A DNA stretch of 60,992 nucleotides from Stenotrophomonas sp. PS02289 (GTDB lineage Bacteria; Pseudomonadota; Gammaproteobacteria; Xanthomonadales; Xanthomonadaceae), in NCBI RefSeq assembly GCF_029960115.1, contig NZ_JASCOZ010000007.1, positions 1 to 60,992 of the forward strand. Direction: 5' to 3'. A program made the position numbers and the translations under genes. Shown one piece after another: positions 7,520 to 15,860 of this stretch (its first letter is position 1; the number at the start of each line of letters is the position of its first letter). The notes beneath the pieces are model-generated. The model searched no databases. It was given only the letters and a program-made list of their open reading frames with translations, and was not told the origin of the DNA.

Positions 7520-9750
7520 CCCGTTCCACGCCCCTGATGCTGCTCCTGGCGGCTACCTTCAGCACGACCGCCCTGCCCGCCGCACAGGCCCAGACACCCA
7601 GCGGCAGCCACCGCGCAGCTGCCGATACCGCACCGGTACTGGTCACCCTGGCACAGTGGCAGCAGACCCAGCGCGACGCCGCCCGCTATCCGTTGTTTGC
7701 CAAGGAACAGGCCCGCTCCGAAGCGCGCGTGCGGGCGATGATGAAGACCGGCATCGACGTACCGGTGCCCAAGGACAAAGGCGGTGGCTACACGCATGAG
7801 CAGCACAAGCGCAATTACCAGGCGATCCAGGCGGCCGGTGCGCTGTACCGGCTGACCGGCAACCCGGACTACGCCCGCTTCGCACGAGACCTGCTGCTGG
7901 GCTACGCCAAACTTTATCCCGGGCTGGGGGCACATCCGCAGGGACGAGGGCAGATTCCCGGTCGCCTGTTCTGGCAGACCCTCAACGATTCGGTGTGGCT
8001 GGTCAGCGCGGTTCAGGGCTACGACGCGATTCGCGACACGCTGAGCGAACAGGATCGCCGGACGATCGACGACAACGTGTTCCGGCCGATGGCCGAATTC
8101 CTCGCGGGCACACCGGAGAACTTCGACAAGATCCACAACCACGCCACCTGGGCGGTAGCCGCCAGCGGCATGACCGGCTACGTGCTGCGCGATCCGGTTC
8201 TGGTGGACAAGGCCTTGAACGGCAGCCGCCGTGACGGCAGTGCCGGCTTTCTCAAGCAGGTGGACCAGCTGTTCTCACCCGACGGTTACTACGAAGAAGG
8301 GCCCTACTACCAGCGCTACGCACTGGCTCCCTTCATCCTGTTCGCCAATGCCGTGGAACGCAACGAGCCGCAGCGCGGCATCTTCAAGCGCCGCGACGGC
8401 GTGCTGCTCAAAGCGGTGGATGCACTGGTACAGAGCAGCCACGGCGGCTACTTCTTCCCGATCAACGACGCCATTCTCGACAAGGGTCTGGATACGGAAG
8501 AGCTGGTCGCCGGCATTGATATTGCCTACGCCAACACCGGCGATGACCGTCTGCTCTCCATCGCCAAGGCGCAGAAGCGGGTGCTGCTTTCGCCGGAAGG
8601 GCTGCGTGTGGCGGCGGCGCTGGCCGCAGGCAAGGCCACGCCGTATGACTTCCGGCCGATGGTGCTGCGCGACGGACCCGATGGCCGCGAGGGTGCCCTG
8701 GTCATCCTGCGCATGAATGGTGAGGACGGCCAGGCGCTGGTGATGAAGAACACCAAGCAGGGTATGGGGCATGGCCATCTGGACAAGCTCAACTGGCTGT
8801 TCTACGACAACGGCCAGCGAGTGGTCACCGATTACGGCGCGGCCCGCTTCCTCAATATCGAAGCCAAGGCGGGCGGGATCTACCTGCCGGAGAACAATAC
8901 TTGGGCACGGCAGACCATCGCACACAACACGCTGGTGGTGAACGAGCAGAGCCACTTCGGAGGCGACTGGAAGAAGGGACAGCCGCTTTCGCCCACCCCG
9001 CTGCTGTTCGCGGTCACCGACGACACCCAGATCGCATCGGCACGCATGGACAAGGCCTATGACGGGGTCAGCTTCACCCGTACCCAGGCCTTGCTGGCAC
9101 ACCCGTCGCTGGGTCAGCCGGTCGTGCTGGACCTGCTGAGGGTGGAAGGCAAGGCACCGGCACGTTACGACCTGCCGCTGCATTTCAATGGCCACATCAT
9201 GGAGGTCGGCTTCACTGCCCAGTCCGCGGTGACCACGCGCCCGGTACTAGGCAAGGCCAACGGCTACCAGCATGTATGGGTGGATGCGGCCAGCGAGCCA
9301 ACCACCGATGCGCGTCACCTGACCTGGCTGCTGGATGGACGCTTCTACACCTACCGTTTCGCCAGTACCGCGCCATCGCGGGCGCTGATCGGGGAAAGCG
9401 GGGCCAATGATCCATCGTTCAACCTGCGCCGTGAGCCGCTGCTGCTGCAACGTGTAGACGGACAGGCGACGACCACCTTCTATGGCGTGCTGGAACCGCA
9501 CGGGCAGTACGACGGCACGGCCGAGACCGTGCGTGGGGCCAACAGCCGCATCGACCGTCTCAGCCACTACCGTGGAGACGACGCCGATGTGCTGGTGCTG
9601 GACCTGGCTGGCGGAGCGCAGGTTGCACTGGGTGTTGCCCATGATCCGCGCGCAGCCGGTACCCATGAAGTGCGAGGCGGCGGCCACACCTGGCGTTGGG
9701 ACGGCGGCTGGAAGCGGTTTGATTCGGCCAACGAAAAGGCAGCCAAATGA
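7516..9750 (+). CDS. PL17 oligoalginate lyase (heparinase II/III family)
   Basis: The 744-residue protein begins with a signal peptide ending AQAQ. An alpha/alpha-toroid domain (about 40-370) contains N208-H209 (KIHNHATW) and the catalytic Tyr in EGPYYQRYAL (264/265). The heparinase II/III beta-sandwich follows, with the signature GMGHGHLDKLNW (H419/H421). This matches exolytic PL17 enzymes such as Alg17C, which release 4-deoxy-L-erythro-5-hexoseulose uronate from oligoalginate. It is translated from an ATG overlapping the PL6 stop (ATGA). It would finish depolymerisation in the periplasm before uptake by the adjacent MFS permease. Confidence 0.92.
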   Translation: MTRSTPLMLLLAATFSTTALPAAQAQTPSGSHRAAADTAPVLVTLAQWQQTQRDAARYPLFAKEQARSEARVRAMMKTGIDVPVPKDKGGGYTHEQHKRNYQAIQAAGALYRLTGNPDYARFARDLLLGYAKLYPGLGAHPQGRGQIPGRLFWQTLNDSVWLVSAVQGYDAIRDTLSEQDRRTIDDNVFRPMAEFLAGTPENFDKIHNHATWAVAASGMTGYVLRDPVLVDKALNGSRRDGSAGFLKQVDQLFSPDGYYEEGPYYQRYALAPFILFANAVERNEPQRGIFKRRDGVLLKAVDALVQSSHGGYFFPINDAILDKGLDTEELVAGIDIAYANTGDDRLLSIAKAQKRVLLSPEGLRVAAALAAGKATPYDFRPMVLRDGPDGREGALVILRMNGEDGQALVMKNTKQGMGHGHLDKLNWLFYDNGQRVVTDYGAARFLNIEAKAGGIYLPENNTWARQTIAHNTLVVNEQSHFGGDWKKGQPLSPTPLLFAVTDDTQIASARMDKAYDGVSFTRTQALLAHPSLGQPVVLDLLRVEGKAPARYDLPLHFNGHIMEVGFTAQSAVTTRPVLGKANGYQHVWVDAASEPTTDARHLTWLLDGRFYTYRFASTAPSRALIGESGANDPSFNLRREPLLLQRVDGQATTTFYGVLEPHGQYDGTAETVRGANSRIDRLSHYRGDDADVLVLDLAGGAQVALGVAHDPRAAGTHEVRGGGHTWRWDGGWKRFDSANEKAAK

Positions 9751-11039
9751 ACGTGACCACCCGCACCCGCACCTATGTGCGCTGGCTGATCGTGGCGCTG
9801 ATCGCCGTGGCCACGGTCATCAACTACATCGACCGCAATGCGCTGGCGGTAATGTGGCCGCAGATCTCGCAGGATGTTGGCGCGACCAAGGAAGACTATG
9901 CGCTGCTGGTGACGGTGTTCATGCTGTTCTATGCCGCCGGCCAGTTCGTGTTCGGCCGACTGTTCGACATCATCGGCACACGTCTGGGCTTCGCGCTGTC
10001 CATTGCGGTCTGGTCGATCTCCATTGCCCTGCATGCCGTCACCCATTCGATTCTTTCGTTCAGCCTGGTGCGTGCGCTGCTGGGTATCAGCGAAGCCGGT
10101 GCCTGGCCGGGTGCGGTGAAGGCCAATGCAGAGTGGTTCCCTGCCCGCGAGCGGGCGCTGGCACAGGGGATTTTCAATGCCGGCGCGTCCATTGGTGCCA
10201 TCGTCTCGGCACCCTTGATCGCGGTGCTTTTTCTGTGGCTGGACTGGCGTGGCACCTTCGTGCTGATCGGTGCGATCGGCTTTGTCTGGCTGCTGCCGTG
10301 GTTGATCATCTATCGCGCCGGACCGGACAAACACCCGTGGGTGAGCGCCGCCGAGCGCGCGTTGATCCTGGATGCGCCAACACAGACCGCCGCCTCGCCG
10401 GTGGACGAGTACGTGCCCAGCGTGCGCCAGCTGCTGGGCCACCGCCAGACCTGGGGCATCCTGCTTTCGCGCTTTTTCCTTGATCCGATCTGGTGGCTGT
10501 TCGTGTCGTGGCTGCCGATCTACCTGGCCGACACGTTTGGTTTCGACATCAAACAGATCGGCATCTTCGCCTGGGTTCCGTATGTGGGCGCGATGATCGG
10601 CAGCCTCGGCGGCGGCTGGCTGTCCGGACAGCTGATCAGCGCGGGCTGGAGCGTGGACCGTGCACGCAAGTGGGTGATCACCCTGGGCGGGGCGATCATG
10701 GCCCCGGCACTGCTGGGCGCGGTGCTGGCCACCGACCCGGTGTGGGCAGTGGTCACTATTGCCTTCGTACTGCTCGGCTTCCAGATCGCCATCGGCAACA
10801 TCCAGACCCTGCCCGGCGACATTTTCAGCGGCAAGTCGGTGGGCTCGCTGGCGGGTCTGGGTGGCATGGCGGCCGTGGCCGGCACCTTGATCACCACCTG
10901 GCTGGTGCCGGTGATGACCCGCGATTCCTACGCCCCGATCTTCATTCTGGTCGCCGCACTGGTGCCCGCCTCGCTGCTGGCGCTTTGGCTGGTCACCGGA
11001 CGCGTCGAGCGCGTACGCGGCCCCACCGCACGTTCCTGA
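9747..11039 (+). CDS. MFS transporter, hexuronate (ACS/ExuT-like) family
   Basis: The 430-residue inner-membrane protein has 12 predicted helices. Near the N-terminus NYIDRNALAVMWPQI is the diagnostic ACS-family segment shared with ExuT, GudP and related sugar-acid carriers, and GRLFDIIGTRLGF is the MFS loop 2-3 motif. It overlaps the PL17 stop by four bases, so translation is coupled. From context it brings the unsaturated monouronate, or the 5-keto product formed from it, into the cytoplasm in symport with protons. The sugar-acid specificity is inferred. Confidence 0.9.
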   Translation: MNVTTRTRTYVRWLIVALIAVATVINYIDRNALAVMWPQISQDVGATKEDYALLVTVFMLFYAAGQFVFGRLFDIIGTRLGFALSIAVWSISIALHAVTHSILSFSLVRALLGISEAGAWPGAVKANAEWFPARERALAQGIFNAGASIGAIVSAPLIAVLFLWLDWRGTFVLIGAIGFVWLLPWLIIYRAGPDKHPWVSAAERALILDAPTQTAASPVDEYVPSVRQLLGHRQTWGILLSRFFLDPIWWLFVSWLPIYLADTFGFDIKQIGIFAWVPYVGAMIGSLGGGWLSGQLISAGWSVDRARKWVITLGGAIMAPALLGAVLATDPVWAVVTIAFVLLGFQIAIGNIQTLPGDIFSGKSVGSLAGLGGMAAVAGTLITTWLVPVMTRDSYAPIFILVAALVPASLLALWLVTGRVERVRGPTARS

Positions 11040-11073
11040 CTCTTCATTCCCCCTCGTATCACTGGAGCATTGC

Positions 11074-11829
11074 ATGACCTCTTTCAAGGACAAGGTAGCC
11101 ATTGTCACCGGCGGCGGCCGCGACATCGGCCGTGAAATCTCGCTGAAGCTGGCGGCGGCCGGCGCACGGGTGTGCATCAACTACGCCAACGATGACGCCA
11201 GCGCGCAGGAGACCCTGCGCCTCGTCGAGGCCGCCGGTGGCACCGCGTTCGTGCACCGTGCAGACGTCACCGACCCCGCCGCCGTGGCCGCGATGGTCGC
11301 GGCGACCCAGGCCGCGTATGGCCCGCAGATCGACGTACTGGTCAACGTCGCCGGCGGAATGGTGCAGCGCCGCCCGTTGAATGAGATAGACCCGGCCTTC
11401 TTCCACACCGTGATGGACCTCAACATAACCTCGGTGTACCTGACCACGCACGCGGTGGTGCCGCACATGCCTGAAGGTGCCGCGATCGTGAATTTCGCCT
11501 CGCAGGCCGGCCGCGATGGCGGCGGTCCGGGCGCGTCCATCTATGCCACCGCCAAGGCAGCGGTGATGACCTTCACCCGCGCCATGGCCAAGGAACTGGG
11601 CCCACGCGGAATCCGTGTCAATGCGCTGTGCTGCGGCATGATCGCGACCCGCTTCCATGACGAGTTCACCAAACCGGAAGTGCGTACCGCCGTCGCCGGC
11701 AACACCCCGCTGCGCCGACAGGGGCGGCCGCAGGAGGCTGCCGACGCGGCCGTTTACCTGGCGTCGGATGCGGCCGCCTTCATCACCGGGGCCAACCTGG
11801 ACGTCAACGGCGGTACCTACTTCTCGTAA
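11074..11829 (+). CDS. SDR-family oxidoreductase, predicted DEH reductase
   Basis: The 251-residue Rossmann-fold enzyme has the cofactor motif TGGGRDIGRE, NVAGG, the Ser of NFASQAG and YATAK (YxxxK) as the catalytic set, and the C-terminal GANLDVNGGTYFS typical of classical SDRs. Sequence alone would also fit 3-oxoacyl-ACP reductase-like enzymes. The position between an alginate monomer permease and a KDG-type kinase supports the NAD(P)H reduction of 4-deoxy-5-keto-hexuronate to 2-keto-3-deoxygluconate. It follows the permease by 34 bases in the same operon. Confidence 0.85.
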   Translation: MTSFKDKVAIVTGGGRDIGREISLKLAAAGARVCINYANDDASAQETLRLVEAAGGTAFVHRADVTDPAAVAAMVAATQAAYGPQIDVLVNVAGGMVQRRPLNEIDPAFFHTVMDLNITSVYLTTHAVVPHMPEGAAIVNFASQAGRDGGGPGASIYATAKAAVMTFTRAMAKELGPRGIRVNALCCGMIATRFHDEFTKPEVRTAVAGNTPLRRQGRPQEAADAAVYLASDAAAFITGANLDVNGGTYFS

Positions 11830-11852
11830 CGGCCATGCCTGGGAGGGCTGTC

Positions 11853-13034
11853 ATGCTGCGCTGGACCACCGCACTTACGCTTGCACTTGCCACCGGCGCG
11901 CTTGCGCTTCCTGCCCAGGCCCAGGTCTGGGTGCCGGCTTGGACGGCCTCGCCCGCTCCGGATCGTCTGGATGGCACGCCGGAGGCCCCGGTGCAGTTCG
12001 CCAACCAGACCGTACGCCAGGACATGCGCCTGGCCAGTTCGGCCACCGCACTTCGCTTTCGCATCAGCAATGAGCTGGGGGCGGTGCCACTGCACATCGG
12101 CGGGGCCAGTGCGCAGCGCGTGGGCACGGCGTCGCCGGCGCGCCTGGTAACCTTCAACGGACGTGCCGACGTGGTGGTGCCGGTGGGTGCAGCCCTGCTC
12201 AGCGACCCGGTGGCCATGCAGGTGCCCGCTCTGGGAGATGTCTCGTTGACGGTGTACTTCCCCGACGCCGCGCGCCCGGCGGTACGCCGCACGGCGGTAC
12301 GCATTGCCGAGGGGCGCCTGGCCCAGGTGGAGGACAAGGTGAAACTGGCCTACCGGCAGAACGTCGTGTCTGCCGTTCTTGCCGAGCGCGCGACCCGGCC
12401 GGTTGTGGTGGTTGCACTCGGCGACTCGATCACCGAAGGTGCCACCGCTACCCGGGGCAGCAATGGCGACTGGCCCGCGCTGCTGGCCGCACGCCTGCAG
12501 CAGGCCTGCCCGGACCAGGTGGTGTTGGTGAACGCAGGGATCAGTGGCAACAAGGTTGTCGACCACGGCCGCAGCCACAGTGCATTGGCACGGCTGGACC
12601 GCGACGTGATCGCGCAGCCCAACGTGGATCGGGTGATCGTGTTCGAAGGCATCAATGACATCCGCCACGACGGCGGCACCCCACCCACGCCGGGCCGCAA
12701 CGCCGACGACATGCTGCTGGGCTACCGGCAGATTGCCGACCGCCTGCACGCCAACGGCATCACCGCGATTGCCGCCACGATCACCCCATTCGGGGGTTCA
12801 GACCGCTACGAACCGGTGTCGGCTGCTACCCGCACCACACTCAATGACTGGATGCGCGGCGGTCACAGCGGCTTCGATGCGCTGATCGACTTCGACCAGA
12901 TCCTGCGTGACCCGGCCAAGCCGGAGTATCTGCCCGCGGATATCACACGGGATTTCCTGCACCCCAACGACGAGGGCTATCGACGCATGGCCGCGGGCGT
13001 GGACCTGGCCCTGCTCGGTTGCCGTGCCCGATGA
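11853..13034 (+). CDS. SGNH/GDSL-family secreted hydrolase, possible alginate acetylesterase
   Basis: The 393-residue protein has a signal peptide ending AQAQ, an N-terminal domain of about 170 residues and a C-terminal SGNH hydrolase. The blocks are visible: GDSITEG (nucleophile Ser), the Gly/Asn blocks around NAGISGN and GINDIRH, and DFLHPNDEGY (catalytic Asp and His). I preferred ATG 11853, preceded by GGGAGGG, to the ATG six codons earlier. These esterases commonly remove acetyl groups from polysaccharides. Within an alginate operon it may deacetylate O-acetylated mannuronate, a bacterial-alginate decoration. That substrate is an inference. Its stop overlaps the kinase ATG. Confidence 0.85.
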   Translation: MLRWTTALTLALATGALALPAQAQVWVPAWTASPAPDRLDGTPEAPVQFANQTVRQDMRLASSATALRFRISNELGAVPLHIGGASAQRVGTASPARLVTFNGRADVVVPVGAALLSDPVAMQVPALGDVSLTVYFPDAARPAVRRTAVRIAEGRLAQVEDKVKLAYRQNVVSAVLAERATRPVVVVALGDSITEGATATRGSNGDWPALLAARLQQACPDQVVLVNAGISGNKVVDHGRSHSALARLDRDVIAQPNVDRVIVFEGINDIRHDGGTPPTPGRNADDMLLGYRQIADRLHANGITAIAATITPFGGSDRYEPVSAATRTTLNDWMRGGHSGFDALIDFDQILRDPAKPEYLPADITRDFLHPNDEGYRRMAAGVDLALLGCRAR

Positions 13035-14134
13035 GCACGCAACAGTTTCGACTGGCCGAGCGCCCAAAGGCGCGCTGGCAAGCCGTTGCGCTGGGCGAGG
13101 TGATGCTGCGCTTCGACCCTGGCGAAGGGCGCTTGCGCAACGCGCGCCAGTTCCAGGTGTGGGAGGGAGGAGGAGAGTACAACGTGGTGCGCGGCTTGAG
13201 CAGCACCTTCGGTCATGCCACCGCCGTGCTCACCGCACTGCCCCGCAATGAACTGGGTCTGCTGGCGCAGCAGCTGATCCAGAGCGGTGGCGTGGACACC
13301 AGCCAGGTTGTCTGGCGCGACCATGATGGCATTGGCCGGAATACCCGGATGGGGCTGAACTTCACCGAGCGCGGTTTCGGCGTGCGCGCGCCGCTGGGCG
13401 TGTCGGACCGGGCGTACTCGGCCGCCTCGCAACTGCAGCAGGACGCGTTTGACTGGGACATGCTGTTTGGCCAGCAAGGGGCACGCTGGCTGCACACCGG
13501 TGGCATCTTCGCCGCTCTGTCCGCGGAAACCGCGCAGACCACGCTGACGGCCGTGCGTGCCGCCCGCGCGCGAGGCGTGCCGGTGTCGTTCGACCTCAAT
13601 TATCGCGCCAGCCTGTGGAACAGCCACGCGGATCCTGAGGCGGCACGCCTGATCAACCGCCACATTGCGGCCGAGTGTGACCTGCTGGTCGGCGATGAGT
13701 ACTCGTTTGCCGCCTGCCTGGGCATGGATGTGCAGGACCTGGGAACGCGTCGCACACCGATGGACATCGGTCCCGCGCAGGCTGCCGCGCAGCGCGCGAT
13801 GGCCGAGTTCCCCGCACTGCAGGCGGTGTCTTTCACCCTGCGCGATGCCGCCAACGCCAGCCGTCATGGCTGGGCTGGTGCACTGTGCACGCGAACCGAC
13901 GTCTTCGTATCAGCCGTGAGAGAGGTGGAGCTGCTGGACCGCGTCGGCGGCGGCGATGCCTTTGTTGCTGGCGTGGTGCACGCCCTGCTGCAGGGCGAGG
14001 GCGAGCAGGTGGCCGTGGATCTGGGTGCAGCGCATGGGGCGCTGGCCATGTCCACGCCCGGTGACACCGCCTGCACCAGCCTTGAGGAGGTGCAGGCGGT
14101 CGCTCGGGGTCAAGGCGCGGCGGCACGGCGCTGA
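13031..14134 (+). CDS. PfkB-family sugar kinase, predicted 2-keto-3-deoxygluconate kinase
   Basis: The 367-residue PfkB kinase shows the N-terminal GEVMLRFDP and GGGEYNVVRGLSSTFG sugar-binding region and, near the C-terminus, LLDRVGGGDAFVAGV, where the GGGD is the anion-hole/catalytic Asp motif. I started at ATG 13031, which overlaps the esterase stop (ATGA), not four codons earlier. It is last in the operon and would convert KDG to KDPG for cleavage by an aldolase that is not in this window. The specificity is inferred from the locus. Confidence 0.87.
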   Translation: MSTQQFRLAERPKARWQAVALGEVMLRFDPGEGRLRNARQFQVWEGGGEYNVVRGLSSTFGHATAVLTALPRNELGLLAQQLIQSGGVDTSQVVWRDHDGIGRNTRMGLNFTERGFGVRAPLGVSDRAYSAASQLQQDAFDWDMLFGQQGARWLHTGGIFAALSAETAQTTLTAVRAARARGVPVSFDLNYRASLWNSHADPEAARLINRHIAAECDLLVGDEYSFAACLGMDVQDLGTRRTPMDIGPAQAAAQRAMAEFPALQAVSFTLRDAANASRHGWAGALCTRTDVFVSAVREVELLDRVGGGDAFVAGVVHALLQGEGEQVAVDLGAAHGALAMSTPGDTACTSLEEVQAVARGQGAAARR

Positions 14135-14148
14135 GTCGGCCGGCAGGC

Positions 14149-14177
14149 AAAAAAAAGGGCCCGGCAATGCCGGGCCC
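14149..14177 (-). terminator. Intrinsic terminator of the Ax21 gene
   Basis: GGGCCCGGCA pairs with TGCCGGGCCC. Read on the minus strand, the stem is followed by eight T residues. The same stem may also stop rightward transcription from the kinase gene, although no T-run follows it on that side. Confidence 0.85.
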
Positions 14178-14221
14178 TGTGCTGCCACGCATGAAACGCG
14201 CGGCAAACGGTCATGCACCGC

Positions 14222-14794
14222 TTACCAGCTGAAGCGCGGGCCGACCGACCATTCCTTGTCACCGTGGCGGTCCATCTTGAGGTCGCCGCTCAGGCCCCAG
14301 TTCTGGTTGAGCTTCACCTGGCCACCCAGGCGACCGTAGAACTGACCTTCCGGGTTGATGCCGTGCTTCTTGGTGTAGTCCTCGTAACCAGCCATGGCAT
14401 ACACCTCGGCGTGCTGGCCGAAGGCGGTGCGGATGCCGGCTTCAGCGCTGTAGCCGTTGAAATCCAGGCCATGACGCGGGTCATACTTGTTGTAGGCAAC
14501 GCGACCCACGAAGTCGGTGCTGCTGCCGATTTCCTGGTTGTAGCCCACGCCCACGCGCCACTGGTCGATCTTGAAATCGCCGATGTCGGTCTTCTGCTGG
14601 TTGAATTCACCGAAGGCGTGCACGTTCGGCAGGAAACCGTAGGAGCCCTTCACGCCCCAACCGTCGGCCTTGCCACCGTCGGCGTCGGTTTTGACGTAAT
14701 TGCCTTCGGCGTAGTTGTAGGACAGGCCTTCAGCGGCCGAAGCGGTGAACGGGAGGGCGGCAGCCAGGGCCAAGGCGATCAACGAAGTCTTCAT
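14222..14794 (-). CDS. ax21: Ax21-family outer-membrane beta-barrel protein
   Basis: The 190-residue protein has a clean signal peptide (MKTSLIALALAAALPFTASA) and an eight-strand-like barrel ending SVGPRFSW with a C-terminal aromatic residue. The sequence, including GLSYNYAEGNYVKTDADGG and LDFNGYSAEAG, is that of the Xanthomonas/Stenotrophomonas Ax21 family. Ax21 was once reported as a secreted quorum-sensing peptide source and immune elicitor; key reports were withdrawn, and it is now viewed as an outer-membrane/vesicle protein exported by the general pathway. It is monocistronic with its own terminator and a long AT-rich leader region. Confidence 0.93.
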   Translation of the reverse strand: MKTSLIALALAAALPFTASAAEGLSYNYAEGNYVKTDADGGKADGWGVKGSYGFLPNVHAFGEFNQQKTDIGDFKIDQWRVGVGYNQEIGSSTDFVGRVAYNKYDPRHGLDFNGYSAEAGIRTAFGQHAEVYAMAGYEDYTKKHGINPEGQFYGRLGGQVKLNQNWGLSGDLKMDRHGDKEWSVGPRFSW

Positions 14795-15420
14795 GGGTAC
14801 ATCCTTTCTTTCTTATGTCGTGCAGTGGCAACGAACGGCTTCTGCATCGGGAATGCAAAGTTTCCGTTATTTGCCGCAACGCACCCTGAAGGTCGACGCT
14901 TTCAACACGCTGAATTTTTGGGGTTTATTCAGGCGCAGACGCGTACACGCGGGTGCGCGATTGCACACACGACGTGGAAAAAGGATGTACACAGATGAGA
15001 AGGAGCGCTGGTCACGACGATACCCTTGCGGGGCGTCACGCGCTGGGGAAGCCGCTCTTGGGGAGTAGTCGGCTAACGCGTCCAATCTCCGTATTGCACC
15101 GGGGCCAACGCAGCTCAGGCGTCGAACTGCAGGTCACAGTGGTGAGCATCCTGCCCGGCCCGCCCATATTGAGTGGGAATCGCCAAATCTCATATCAGGG
15201 TATTCCTCACCGTGACTAGGAATTTTCTTACCCCATTCACGCTGCGATGCAGCGATAAACTCGGTTAACACCTTGATTCTATTTTGATTACCACCGGTTA
15301 CCCCAAGTTCGTCACAGTTCTGGCACAGCGGGAACGGCACGGTCGATTTTCATCGCGCCCAAGCGTCGTAGTTTCTGAAGGTGCCCATCCTGGCGCACCC
15401 GCTCCCAACCGGAGGCTCTC
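14795..15420. other. Long intergenic region between Ax21 and DUF1428
   Basis: No convincing gene is present in these 626 bases. The part near Ax21 includes an inverted repeat CTGAAT-N11-ATTCAG (14910-14932), which could be a regulator site. A small hairpin CGCTGC-GAT-GCAGCG lies at 15240-15254. The stretch 15170-15300 is clearly AT-richer than its surroundings and probably contains the promoter for the DUF1428 gene. Short open frames here lack ribosome sites and family resemblance. Confidence 0.5.
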
Positions 15421-15780
15421 ATGTCGTATGTAGACGGGTTCGTACTGGCGGTTCCCACTGCCAACAAAGACAAGTTCATCAAGCACGCCAACGAAGGCGA
15501 TTCGGTATTCATGGAGTTTGGTGCGCTGCGGGTTCTGGAATGCTGGGCCGACGACGTACCGCACGGTACCCAGACCGACTTTTTCCGCGCGGTCGAGGCC
15601 AAAGACGATGAAACCGTGGTGTTTTCCTGGATTGAATGGCCGGACAAGGCCACCCGCGATGCCGGCATGAAGAAAATGATGGACGACCCGCGCATGGACC
15701 CGGCCAATAATCCCATGCCATTTGATGGCAAGCGCCTCATCTACGGCGGCTTCGTGCCGATTGTGGTGCTGGAGAAGTAA
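15421..15780 (+). CDS. DUF1428 family protein
   Basis: The 119-residue cytoplasmic protein of ferredoxin-like (dimeric alpha-beta barrel) type begins MSYVDGFVLAVPTANKD, with a CWADDVPHG middle segment and MPFDGKRLIYGGF near the end. These are the conserved blocks of DUF1428 (E. coli YbaA-like). The start is preceded by GGAGG at good spacing. The family is widespread and often stress-associated, but its reaction is unknown. It stands alone between Ax21 and an S9 peptidase. Confidence 0.88.
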   Translation: MSYVDGFVLAVPTANKDKFIKHANEGDSVFMEFGALRVLECWADDVPHGTQTDFFRAVEAKDDETVVFSWIEWPDKATRDAGMKKMMDDPRMDPANNPMPFDGKRLIYGGFVPIVVLEK

Positions 15781-15860
15781 CTCCGTGGGTTGTCCCTCGA
15801 GTCGTCGCCCGGCATGCTCGGATGCATGCCCGGGCCCGGCCCTGACGAGGATGCGAACGC

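Noticed and set aside
9567-11180. 537-codon open frame on the minus strand
   Set aside because: It is antisense to the PL17 end and MFS gene, with low-complexity Gln/Arg/His composition.
15134-15340. 68-codon open frame on the minus strand in the intergenic region
   Set aside because: It has no ribosome site, family resemblance or codon bias; it overlaps an AT-rich likely promoter region.
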